DNA of 35,495 bases. It comes from JACMLD01 sp964245425 (lineage in GTDB: Bacteria; Bacteroidota; Bacteroidia; Chitinophagales; Chitinophagaceae). The notes beneath the pieces are model-generated. The model was not told the origin of the DNA. It saw only the letters and a program-made list of their open reading frames with translations, and did no database searches. Below, one piece after another: positions 1 to 7,404 of this stretch (within the stretch, counting starts at the first letter, position 1; each line of letters begins with the position of its first letter). Where the stretch lies: positions 1-35,495 of the forward strand of contig CAXTMV010000026.1 of NCBI GenBank assembly GCA_964245425.1, read 5' to 3'. The position numbers and the translations under genes were made by a program.

Positions 1-783
1 GGTAATTGGCCGAATATGGGAGAATGCGGGGGTGCCGGCACCGCCACTTTTATGATATTGGGCAATACCTGCACCCGTAGCTGTGGTTTTTGCGCGGTGG
101 CTACCGGCAGGCCCGACCCCCTCGACTGGGACGAGCCACAACGCGTAGCGGAAGCCATTTACCTGATGAAGGTCAAGCATGCTGTTATTACTTCTGTGGA
201 CCGTGATGAATTGAAAGACGGGGGCTCCATCATATGGCAAAATACCATCAGGGCAGTAAAACAGCTGAACCCCGATACCACGCTGGAGACCCTGATCCCC
301 GATTTCAAGGGCGATAAGGAAAACATCCAACGCATTATTGAGGCCGCTCCCGAAGTAGTATCGCATAATATAGAAACGGTTGAAAGATTAACACGCCAGG
401 TTCGCATACAGGCCAAATACTGGCGCAGTATGGAAGTAATACGCACCCTGAAACAGGGCGGCATGCGCACCAAGAGTGGTATCATGCTGGGCCTGGGCGA
501 AGAAAAAGAAGAAGTGGCGCAGACACTTAAAGATCTTGCCGAAAATGGCTGCGATGTGGTTACCATCGGCCAGTACCTGCAACCCACAAAAAAACACTTG
601 CCCGTGCATCGCTTTGTACACCCAGATGAATTTGCTGAATTACGCGAAATCGGGTATAGCCTTGGCCTCGATTACGTAGAAAGCGGCCCCTTGGTACGCT
701 CTTCTTACCACAGTGAAAAACATGTTATCGCGGGGTATGGTAAAAACAAATGGCTGGCAGAAAAAGAAACGACCGCGGTATAA
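1..783 (+). CDS. lipA: Lipoyl synthase LipA (5' end outside window)
   Basis: Radical SAM enzyme that inserts two sulfur atoms into protein-bound octanoyl groups to make lipoyl cofactor. The reading frame is open from base 1, so the gene starts upstream; the first in-window ATG (16) is internal because conserved family sequence precedes it. Visible: the CxxxCxxC radical-SAM motif (CTRSCGFC, bases 70-93), GTATFMILG before it, TSVDRD, the SHNIETV strand, and the C-terminal RSSYHSEKH segment whose Ser helps bind the auxiliary cluster. Odd point: family members read CPN..EC where this window reads WPNMGEC (bases 7-27), so the second Cys of the auxiliary CX4CX5C motif appears as Trp, and the usual Trp after EC is Gly. 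Both differ from expectation by one base and lie at the window edge, so sequence error is possible. The next gene lies 111 bases downstream on the same strand. Confidence 0.95.
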   Translation, partial: GNWPNMGECGGAGTATFMILGNTCTRSCGFCAVATGRPDPLDWDEPQRVAEAIYLMKVKHAVITSVDRDELKDGGSIIWQNTIRAVKQLNPDTTLETLIPDFKGDKENIQRIIEAAPEVVSHNIETVERLTRQVRIQAKYWRSMEVIRTLKQGGMRTKSGIMLGLGEEKEEVAQTLKDLAENGCDVVTIGQYLQPTKKHLPVHRFVHPDEFAELREIGYSLGLDYVESGPLVRSSYHSEKHVIAGYGKNKWLAEKETTAV

Positions 784-894
784 ATTAATAACGTGCATGG
801 TTAGTCATACTGCGTGCGCATTGCTGGTGAACACATGCACATTTCACTATTGACGACGCAGGTTTTAGATTTTTAACGCCGCAGTTGTTATATC

Positions 895-3102
895 TTGTAT
901 TCCCTGATAACAAAACATGCTGCTATTGTGAGAATCATTGCCGTCCTGTTCGTCTTTGTTATGATGGGCGGATGGGCTACCGCGCAAAAAAAGAACGCAT
1001 CCTTTCAGTTACATATCAGCCAGGCCGTGTCTGCCATACAGATAGACGGTGTGGCAGACGAACCCGCCTGGCAGCAAGCTGATTCGACCGGCCGTTTTTT
1101 TATGGTGCTTCCGATGGATACGAGCCTGGCCCAGGTGCAAACCCAGGTACGGATGACTTATGATACGCATAACCTCTACCTGCTGGCCATCTGTTACAAT
1201 GAACGCCCCGGCCCCTATATGGTAGAATCGCTGAAACGCGATTTCAGCTTCCTGAAGAATGATAATTTTTTATTGTTCATGGATACCTACGATGATAAGA
1301 CAAGCGGTTTTTCATTTGGTGCCAATGCTGCCGGTGCACAATGGGACGGTACCATGTACGAAGGGGGTAAAGTGGATCTGAGCTGGGACAACAAATGGGA
1401 ATCGGTGGTAAAAAATTATCCTGATAAATGGGTGTTTGAAGCGGCCATACCGTTTAAAAGTATCCGGTATAAAAAAGGTATTCAGCAATGGGGTATCAAT
1501 TTCAGCCGTAATGATCTGAAATCAGCAGAAAAATCCAGCTGGGCGCCCGTGCCCAGGCAATTTCCCACCGCATCGCTTGCTTATACCGGTACCCTGGTTT
1601 GGGACCGGCCACCCCCCGAGGCGGAAATGAATATATCCGTTATTCCTTACCTGCTGGGCGGCCTGTCTAAAGACTATGAAAACAAATCTGCCGCAGTTTT
1701 TAAAAAAGCAGCCGGGGCAGACGCAAAAATTGCCATCAGCTCTGCACTCAACCTGGACCTGACCGTACACCCGGATTTCTCGCAGGTAGACGTAGACAAA
1801 CAAGTGACCAACCTGAACAGGTATGAATTATTCTTTCCGGAGAAAAGACAATTCTTCCTGGAAAATGGCGACCAGTTTTCCAATTTCGGCTATCCTTCCA
1901 TCAGGCCATTTTTTTCAAGACGGATTGGCCTTACAACGCCCATCGATGCGGGTGCCAGGCTGAGCGGCAAACTGGATAAGAATTGGCGCATAGGCGTAAT
2001 GGATATACAAACCGGTGCTGACCAGGGAACCAGTTTGCCGGCGCAGAATTTTTCGGTTGTTGCCCTGCAGCGGAAAGTATTTGCCCGTTCCAATATCGGC
2101 TTTATATTTATTGATAAAGAGTCAGAGAATTATCACCCGGATACAACAGGCGGCAAGCCTGTTTACACGCGCTACAACCGCAATTTCGGGCTTGAATACA
2201 ACCTGGCTTCCGCCAACAACCTGCTTACCGGTAAACTGTTATTCCTGAAATCCTTTGCCCCGGGTACCAAGGGCAATGACCTGGTACAGGCAGGCCACCT
2301 GCAGTATGCCAGCCGTAAATGGACCCTGCTGGGGCAATATGAATATACCGGAACCAATTATACAGCCGAAGTGGGCTATGTGCCCCGGCGTGGTTATATA
2401 AAGCTGAATCCGTCGGTGGCCTATAACTTTTTTCCCGATGGGGGTTCGGTGCTGAGTCATGGCCCGCAACTGGCCGGCACTTATTACTATGATGCGCATT
2501 TTCATTCCACTGACAATGAAACCGTATTTTCTTACCTGCTCACCATGCGCAACCGCAGCACCTTCACCGCCTCGGTTATCAATGACTATGTGCAGTTGCT
2601 TCAGCCTTTTGATCCAACCAATACCGGCAAGGATTCGCTGGCAACCGGTAGTAGGCACAGCTGGAATACAGCAGGGATTGACATCGCCTCAAAACCACAG
2701 CAGTTACTGACCTATACTTTTTCCGGCCGCTACGGCGGCTATTATGCCAATGGCAAAAAGATCACGCTTTCTGCAGACATCGGTTACCGGTTTCAGCCTT
2801 ATGTCAGTATTGTTATGAGCACCACGTACAATGTGCTGGAATTGCCGGCCCCCTGGGGTAATACCCAGTTCTGGCTGGTAGGCCCGCGCATCGACGGCAC
2901 ATTGACCAACCGCTTTTTTATTACTGCTTTTTTACAATACAATGAACAGCTGAAAAACATGAACCTGAACGCGCGTGTGCAATGGCGTTATAAACCGGCT
3001 TCTGATCTTTTCCTGGTATACACAGACAACTACTATCCCGCACCGCTGGCGGTCCGTAACCGGGCCTTTGTACTGAAGTGGACGTATTGGTGGAATCTTT
3101 AA
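895..3102 (+). CDS. DUF5916 outer-membrane protein with N-terminal CBM9-like domain
   Basis: About 735 residues. An N-terminal signal peptide (hydrophobic core around residues 12-25, then ATAQ) indicates export. Residues about 37-230 resemble a carbohydrate-family-9-like sandwich (IQIDGVADEPAWQQAD near the start, WVFEAAIPFKSIRY later). The rest is the DUF5916 region, with its typical block HPDFSQVDVDKQ followed by ELFFPEKRQFFLENGDQFS near residues 290-328, then many alternating aromatic strands suggesting an outer-membrane beta barrel. The biochemical role of the family is not established; a CBM9-plus-barrel layout suggests surface glycan binding or transport (inference). The start is uncertain: TTG at 895 or GTG at 928, and both leave a usable signal peptide; the first in-frame ATG (961) would cut into it. 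No clear promoter was seen in 784-894. Convergent with the Dabb gene. Confidence 0.85.
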   Translation: MYSLITKHAAIVRIIAVLFVFVMMGGWATAQKKNASFQLHISQAVSAIQIDGVADEPAWQQADSTGRFFMVLPMDTSLAQVQTQVRMTYDTHNLYLLAICYNERPGPYMVESLKRDFSFLKNDNFLLFMDTYDDKTSGFSFGANAAGAQWDGTMYEGGKVDLSWDNKWESVVKNYPDKWVFEAAIPFKSIRYKKGIQQWGINFSRNDLKSAEKSSWAPVPRQFPTASLAYTGTLVWDRPPPEAEMNISVIPYLLGGLSKDYENKSAAVFKKAAGADAKIAISSALNLDLTVHPDFSQVDVDKQVTNLNRYELFFPEKRQFFLENGDQFSNFGYPSIRPFFSRRIGLTTPIDAGARLSGKLDKNWRIGVMDIQTGADQGTSLPAQNFSVVALQRKVFARSNIGFIFIDKESENYHPDTTGGKPVYTRYNRNFGLEYNLASANNLLTGKLLFLKSFAPGTKGNDLVQAGHLQYASRKWTLLGQYEYTGTNYTAEVGYVPRRGYIKLNPSVAYNFFPDGGSVLSHGPQLAGTYYYDAHFHSTDNETVFSYLLTMRNRSTFTASVINDYVQLLQPFDPTNTGKDSLATGSRHSWNTAGIDIASKPQQLLTYTFSGRYGGYYANGKKITLSADIGYRFQPYVSIVMSTTYNVLELPAPWGNTQFWLVGPRIDGTLTNRFFITAFLQYNEQLKNMNLNARVQWRYKPASDLFLVYTDNYYPAPLAVRNRAFVLKWTYWWNL

Positions 3103-3176
3103 TAGTTCTTCGTTAGAGCGTTCATAGTCTGTGTACGCAGCGTTTGCCGCAGGGACCTTGCACTTAAACGTTCGAA

Positions 3177-3554
3177 CTAATTCGTCCAGTAATCTATCAC
3201 CAGTACCTTGTCGAGATAGGGATGCAATATGTCGCCAAATGCCTTGTGTGCGGGATGTGGCAGGTAAATGGCCCGATCTTTCTCGCTGCTGAAGGGTACA
3301 AAAAAACAATGTGTAAAACCCTGGTTCAGGGCTTCCGGGCTGTTATTTGTGCCCCATTCAAGCGATTTGATTTCTTTTATTTTGGAAGGCAATGCCAGAA
3401 AAGCATCCGATACTTTTTTTGTATCGGCCGCAGTAGTACCGTCTTTGAACTTGAACAATACAACATGCCGCAAAACTTTGCCGGCTGCTGGCTGTGCATG
3501 TGAAACCGTTGTCATGGCGATAAACATTAATAGAATGGAAAAAGCTTTTTTCAT
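3177..3554 (-). CDS. Secreted Dabb (stress-responsive A/B barrel) domain protein
   Basis: 125 residues. Residues 1-20 form a signal peptide ending SHAQ, so the protein is exported. Residues about 28-122 match the Dabb fold (PF07876): RHVVLFKFKDG at the start, a central helix and strand, HCFFVPFSSEKDR, then LPHPAHKAFGD and a final VLVIDYW strand. Dabb proteins are small ferredoxin-like dimeric barrels. Some are enzymes or cyclases, but most bacterial exported ones have no known activity, so no reaction is assigned. It stands alone: convergent with the DUF5916 gene, and about 128 bases separate its start from the 3' end of the lipoprotein gene transcribed in the same direction. That spacer contains 7-base periodic repeats. 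Confidence 0.85.
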   Translation of the reverse strand: MKKAFSILLMFIAMTTVSHAQPAAGKVLRHVVLFKFKDGTTAADTKKVSDAFLALPSKIKEIKSLEWGTNNSPEALNQGFTHCFFVPFSSEKDRAIYLPHPAHKAFGDILHPYLDKVLVIDYWTN

Positions 3555-3605
3555 ATGTTTTATTTATCAACTAAGGTAAGAAAACAAGCTTCCTTACCAG
3601 TTAAA

Positions 3606-3677
3606 GAACGGTGAACGATCGAACCAGGAACTATTTCCTTATTATCGGCAATCACTAAAGACTTACAAATAAAGACT
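3606..3677. repeat. Degenerate 7-base-period repeat in spacer
   Basis: Within the 128-base spacer between the Dabb and lipoprotein genes, GAAC recurs at 3606, 3613, 3621 and 3628 (steps 7, 8, 7). AAAGACT then occurs at 3657 and again at 3671, exactly two periods apart. The core differs from those in other spacers, but the 7-base step is the same. Confidence 0.5.
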
Positions 3678-3682
3678 AAGAA

Positions 3683-4909
3683 CTATTGTAGTGGCAGGTC
3701 GAACACACCTTCGGTAATTGTCTTTTTACCGGTATTGCCCTCAAAAATATTGGTCAGCTGCCCGCTGAAACTGCCCTTGGCCCGTCCATCGCTTATACTG
3801 CTAACGATGATGGTAAAAGGCGGGTTGCTGGTGATCAGGCTGCTGCTGGTATTCCAGATAGTGGTAGACAGATCGGCATTGATGATGTGCAGGTCTACTT
3901 CTATGCGGTAACCCGTGGAGGCCGACATAAACCCTTTTTCATTATACGTGCCCGGCAATACCTGCCTGCCTGTGTTATTGCTGACATATATTTCCAGCTG
4001 TTGTTCATGGCTGTTATTCGGGGTCACTGTATACCCGCTAAGGCCTAAATACAGGCCGCCCATCGGATCCTGGGTGCTGGCGCCTGCCGATTGGTTGAAG
4101 GTATTGAATATCCCATCAACCTTACAGGTAAGCGTGCCGGTAGGTGCCGGCGCGGTAGTAAACAATATGCTAAAGCCACAGGTATTGGCGCCAATAGCAG
4201 GCGTAAAAATGCTGGTGCCCGCTGCAGCAGGCGTGCCGGCGCCTACAAGCGTCACAGGCAAATCGCCGGTGCCCGCAAAAATGCCCGATGCTGAAAAACG
4301 AACGCCATTTATAGTATTGGTGGTGATGCTGAAAGCACCTGCCGTTAAAACATTTACGTGTATCACCACTGTGTTGGCGGCCGATAAAGAAACGCCCGCC
4401 ACATAATTGCCATTGATAACGGGTGTGCCGCACGCATTGAGTGCACCTGCTAATGTAAACACCGCGGGCCCTGCTGGCGCGGTAAATACAATATCAAAAC
4501 TGCAGTGACTGCTGCCGGCGACCAACGGAAAGGATTGCCGGCCCGCCGTTACCGGTACGCCTTTGCCAACAAGAATAACGGTTTGAATACCGGTTGTTGT
4601 AAAACGGCCGCTGGCCGTGAAGCTGACCCCGTTAACTACTGCCGTGCCAATGACATAAGTTCCGGCAACACTAACGTTCACCTGTATTTTTGCTGTGTTG
4701 GAACCGGTCAGTGCCGAATCACTTGTATAAATACCCGACAGTATCACTCCTGAACAAGACCCATCGTCGGCTGTGTGATAGGTAAACAGGGCATTGCCGG
4801 TAGCGCTGATTGTATTTTCAAAACCCAGTTCGTGCTGGCAGGAAGCAAGCGGTAACAGGAAAAGTAAAACCAATAGCCGGCAAGCTGTGAAGGTTCTGAA
4901 CATCTTCAT
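3683..4909 (-). CDS. Lipoprotein with two tandem ~100-residue sandwich-like repeats
   Basis: 408 residues. An N-terminal hydrophobic stretch ends in lipobox LASC (Cys24), so this should be a lipidated envelope protein. Two homologous modules follow, about residues 40-143 and 151-251. Each has an early Cys, an N-T-(A/V)-(K/V)-I-(Q/H)-V-N-V strand, V/I-NGV-(S/R)-F-(T/S)-ASG, G-x-G-(V/T)-P and a closing C-(S/G)-F-(D/S)-I strand. The two Cys per module could form a disulfide (inference). Residues 258-408 form a different C-terminal domain beginning TCKVDG, resembling Bacteroidota lipoprotein domains of the DUF6252 type, with low certainty. Start: ATG 4909; a second ATG two codons later gives nearly the same product. 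No enzyme motif was seen. It is divergent from prfC across 235 bases. Function unknown; a surface-exposed binding lipoprotein is one possibility. Confidence 0.8.
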   Translation of the reverse strand: MKMFRTFTACRLLVLLFLLPLASCQHELGFENTISATGNALFTYHTADDGSCSGVILSGIYTSDSALTGSNTAKIQVNVSVAGTYVIGTAVVNGVSFTASGRFTTTGIQTVILVGKGVPVTAGRQSFPLVAGSSHCSFDIVFTAPAGPAVFTLAGALNACGTPVINGNYVAGVSLSAANTVVIHVNVLTAGAFSITTNTINGVRFSASGIFAGTGDLPVTLVGAGTPAAAGTSIFTPAIGANTCGFSILFTTAPAPTGTLTCKVDGIFNTFNQSAGASTQDPMGGLYLGLSGYTVTPNNSHEQQLEIYVSNNTGRQVLPGTYNEKGFMSASTGYRIEVDLHIINADLSTTIWNTSSSLITSNPPFTIIVSSISDGRAKGSFSGQLTNIFEGNTGKKTITEGVFDLPLQ

Positions 4910-5007
4910 GGGTTAAGAAACCAAATATACAGGGATTGTGTGATTTTAGGAGGGCGGGATATTGAGATTTGCCACGCCTCGGCAAAATAGGTCACAAAAT
5001 CCCCGCA

Positions 5008-5037
5008 TCTGAAAATGCCCCAATAAACGTACCTTTG
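5008..5037 (+). promoter_or_regulatory. Candidate Bacteroidota-type promoter for prfC
   Basis: TACCTTTG at 5030-5037 fits the -7 consensus TAnnTTTG exactly. TCTG at 5008-5011 is a one-mismatch -33 element 18 bases upstream. Transcription would begin around 5043, giving a leader of about 100 bases that contains the heptamer-like repeat before the prfC start. Confidence 0.4.
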
Positions 5038-5109
5038 CGCCCGGCTAAAAAGCACGATTTGTTCAATGTTAGGGCGCAGGTTGTGCCGGAGTAATATGAC
5101 TATTTACAG

Positions 5110-5144
5110 TGAACCATGAACACCGGGCTTTGAACCATCAGATT
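5110..5144. repeat. Heptamer-phased leader immediately before prfC ATG
   Basis: Five 7-base units fill the interval exactly up to the prfC ATG: TGAACCA, TGAACAC, CGGGCTT, TGAACCA, TCAGATT. TGAACCAT recurs 21 bases apart (5110 and 5131), three periods. The GTG-initiated extension of the prfC frame from 5109 would translate this repeat, which is one reason to prefer the ATG at 5145. Confidence 0.5.
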
Positions 5145-6740
5145 ATGAAGTACAGTAACGAGATCAGTAAACGCAGAACATTCGCCATCATATCTCACCC
5201 CGATGCGGGCAAAACAACGCTGACCGAAAAACTGCTGTTGTTTGGGGGCGCAATCCAAACTGCCGGTGCCGTAAAAAGCAATAAAATAAAAAAACATGCT
5301 ACCAGCGATTTCATGGAAATAGAGCGCCAGCGTGGTATCTCTGTTGCCACCAGCGTAATGACTTTTGAATACAGTAATACCCTGATCAACCTGCTGGATA
5401 CCCCGGGTCACAAAGACTTTGCAGAAGATACGTACCGGACACTTACCGCCGTAGACAGTGTTATCCTGGTAATAGACAGCGTAAATGGGGTAGAGGCGCA
5501 AACCCGCCGGCTGATGGAAGTATGCCGGATGCGCGCTACTCCGGTGATCGTATTTATCAACAAAATGGATCGCGATGGCAAAAACCGATTCGATCTGCTG
5601 GAAGAAATTGAAAAGGAACTGAACCTGCCCCTGCACCCGATGGCATGGCCCATTAACAGCGGTAAGGATTTTAAAGGTGTGTACAGCCTCGACAAAAAAA
5701 GCCTGGTGCTTTTTGCCGCCAATACAAAGGCAAACGACGAAGATGTGATGGAGATTACTGACCTGCAGTCGCCCGTGCTGGATCAAAAGCTGGGCGATAA
5801 GGATGCCGCCACCCTGCGCGAAGATGTAGAACTGGTAGACGGCGTAAACGGTGAATTGAACACCGCTGATTACCGCGCCGGTAAAGTAGCGCCGGTTTTC
5901 TTTGGGAGTGCCATTAATAATTTTGGTGTACGGGAAATGCTGGATACTTTTATCCGCATTGCGCCGGAACCTCAGTGCAGGCCTACCACAGCACGCGAAA
6001 TCTGCCCGGGAGAAACCAAGCTGAGCGGCTTTATTTTCAAGATACATGCCAACTTGGACCCCAAGCACCGCGACCGGATCGCTTTTATGCGCATCTGCGC
6101 AGGTAAATTTGAACGCAACAAATATTACCACCACGTACGGCTCCACAAAGACATCCGGTTCAGCAATCCCTATAGTTTCCTGGCCCGCAGCAAAGATGTA
6201 ATTGAAGAGGCTTTTCCCGGCGATGTAGTGGGCTTGTTTGATACGGGCAATTTTAAGATAGGCGATACCCTTACGGAAGGAGATGATTTTTATTTTACCG
6301 GTATACCGTCTTTTTCGCCGGAGATTTTTAAGGAAGTGGTGAACAAAGACCCGATGAAAACCAAACAACTTGAAAAAGGGTTACTGCAGCTCACCGATGA
6401 AGGTGTGGCGCAACTGTTTACCCAGTTTGGCGGTAATAAAAAAATAATCGGCTGCGTGGGAGAGCTGCAGTTCGAAGTAATACAATACCGGCTGCTGCAC
6501 GAATACACGGCATCAGTGGAGTTCAGGCCCCTGCAATTTTATAAAGCCTGCTGGCTAACCAGTGAAGACCCGGCCAAACTGGCCGATTTTGCCCGGTTTA
6601 AACAAGCCAATATCGCGGAAGACAAAGACGGGCATATGGTGTACCTGGCACAAAGTGAATGGTTCCTGAATACAGAAAGATCTAATAACCCCGATATTAC
6701 TTTTCATTTTACTTCTGAAATACATAAGGAAACCGTATAA
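5145..6740 (+). CDS. prfC: Peptide chain release factor 3
   Basis: Translational GTPase that removes RF1/RF2 from the ribosome after peptide release. With the ATG at 5145 the product is 531 residues, close to the usual ~529. Visible: P-loop SHPDAGKT (17-24), switch I region ending ERQRGIS, G3 DTPGHKDF, G4 NKMD, and the RF3-specific stretch around the NLPLHPMAWP and GKDFKGVYSL segments that separates it from EF-G. The later part (GDTLTEG, FSPEIF, GVAQLF, VGELQFEV) is the RF3 domain II/III pattern. Translation could be read from a GTG at 5109, but the extra residues are not part of the family and are encoded by a spacer repeat. A promoter candidate lies at 5008-5037. Single-gene unit or co-transcribed with the downstream acetyltransferase (101-base gap). 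Confidence 0.96.
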   Translation: MKYSNEISKRRTFAIISHPDAGKTTLTEKLLLFGGAIQTAGAVKSNKIKKHATSDFMEIERQRGISVATSVMTFEYSNTLINLLDTPGHKDFAEDTYRTLTAVDSVILVIDSVNGVEAQTRRLMEVCRMRATPVIVFINKMDRDGKNRFDLLEEIEKELNLPLHPMAWPINSGKDFKGVYSLDKKSLVLFAANTKANDEDVMEITDLQSPVLDQKLGDKDAATLREDVELVDGVNGELNTADYRAGKVAPVFFGSAINNFGVREMLDTFIRIAPEPQCRPTTAREICPGETKLSGFIFKIHANLDPKHRDRIAFMRICAGKFERNKYYHHVRLHKDIRFSNPYSFLARSKDVIEEAFPGDVVGLFDTGNFKIGDTLTEGDDFYFTGIPSFSPEIFKEVVNKDPMKTKQLEKGLLQLTDEGVAQLFTQFGGNKKIIGCVGELQFEVIQYRLLHEYTASVEFRPLQFYKACWLTSEDPAKLADFARFKQANIAEDKDGHMVYLAQSEWFLNTERSNNPDITFHFTSEIHKETV

Positions 6741-6791
6741 ACCGGCACTTGGATGGAAGGGACTGCCAGGAAATATTCCGCAGTACAATGC

Positions 6792-6820
6792 TTTGGCAGG
6801 AAATACCGGGTATACATTTT
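6792..6820 (+). promoter_or_regulatory. Weak promoter candidate before the GNAT gene
   Basis: TTTG at 6792-6795 and TACATTTT at 6813-6820 (one mismatch to TAnnTTTG), spacer 17. It lies inside the upstream extension of the GNAT frame. If real, it supports the ATG at 6842 as the start. Confidence 0.25.
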
Positions 6821-6841
6821 ATCTGTCTGTTAAAAAATCTC

Positions 6842-7396
6842 ATGCATCCTCAACATCTTGGTCCATCACCGTTCAGCGTGCATTCCCTCATCACCGAAAG
6901 GCTTATTGTATGGCCGCTTGGCTACAGCCAGCTACTGGTTTACCTCCGCGGTGGCAATGAACTGGAGCGTAGCCTGGGGCTTGCCACCACAGGCCGTTCT
7001 GTTGCACCCGCTGTAAAAGCTAATATGGAAAAAACATTATTGCCCCCTCTTGAAAATGCTTTGCCTGAACAATTTTTTTTTTACACTGTCTGGGTGGTCA
7101 TCAACAAATTATCAAAGACGATTGTTGCTGAACTTGGCTTTAAAGGCCTTCCCGACAAAAACAAAGCGGTGGAAATAGAATACGGTACCATGCCGGCCCA
7201 TACGGGCAACGGTTATATGACCGAGGCAGTTGAAGGTATGCTAAAATGGGCGGCAGCGCGGCAGGATATCGACTTCGTGCTGGCATCCATCGATCCAACG
7301 AATTCCGCTTCCGTTCGCATTGTACAAAAAAATCATTTTGAATTATTTGATCGGCGGGGCGGCATTGGCTGGTGGAGAAAGGACTTGAGAAATTAA
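6842..7396 (+). CDS. GNAT family N-acetyltransferase (RimJ/RimL-like)
   Basis: About 184 residues from ATG 6842. The frame opens earlier (TTG 6749, ATG 6788), but the extra residues look non-homologous. TERLIVWPL near the N-terminus is the usual opening strand of Acetyltransf_3 proteins (SxRLxLRPL type). The middle has ELGFKGLPDK, then VEIEYGTMPAHTGNGYMTEAV, where a strand, the P-loop-like (R/H)-G-x-G-Y and helix alpha3 bind acetyl-CoA. The end has ASIDPTNSASVRIVQKNHF, the typical N-x-x-S-x-x-(V/L)-x-x-K segment. Acetyl transfer to a small amine or a protein N-terminus is expected; the substrate cannot be told. It ends 8 bases before the convergent T9SS protein gene, leaving little room for terminators. 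Confidence 0.8.
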   Translation: MHPQHLGPSPFSVHSLITERLIVWPLGYSQLLVYLRGGNELERSLGLATTGRSVAPAVKANMEKTLLPPLENALPEQFFFYTVWVVINKLSKTIVAELGFKGLPDKNKAVEIEYGTMPAHTGNGYMTEAVEGMLKWAAARQDIDFVLASIDPTNSASVRIVQKNHFELFDRRGGIGWWRKDLRN

Positions 7397-7404
7397 TTTG
7401 TAAT

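Noticed and set aside
793..840. GTGCATG/CATGCAC inverted repeat with inner TGCGTGCGCA after lipA
   Set aside because: Short stems, a 34-base loop and no T-run; not convincing as a terminator.
4922..4929. TATATTTG on the minus strand as promoter of the lipoprotein gene
   Set aside because: It is an exact -7 match, but it lies only 12 bases before the ATG and no -33 element is found, so the leader would be about 6 bases. Probably chance.
5109..5144. GTG start for prfC at 5109
   Set aside because: The extra residues are encoded by a heptamer repeat and are not part of the RF3 family; the ATG at 5145 gives the normal length.
5100..6368. 422-codon minus-strand frame opposite prfC
   Set aside because: It covers the RF3 gene in antisense, has unusual composition rich in aromatic residues and His, and shows no domain.
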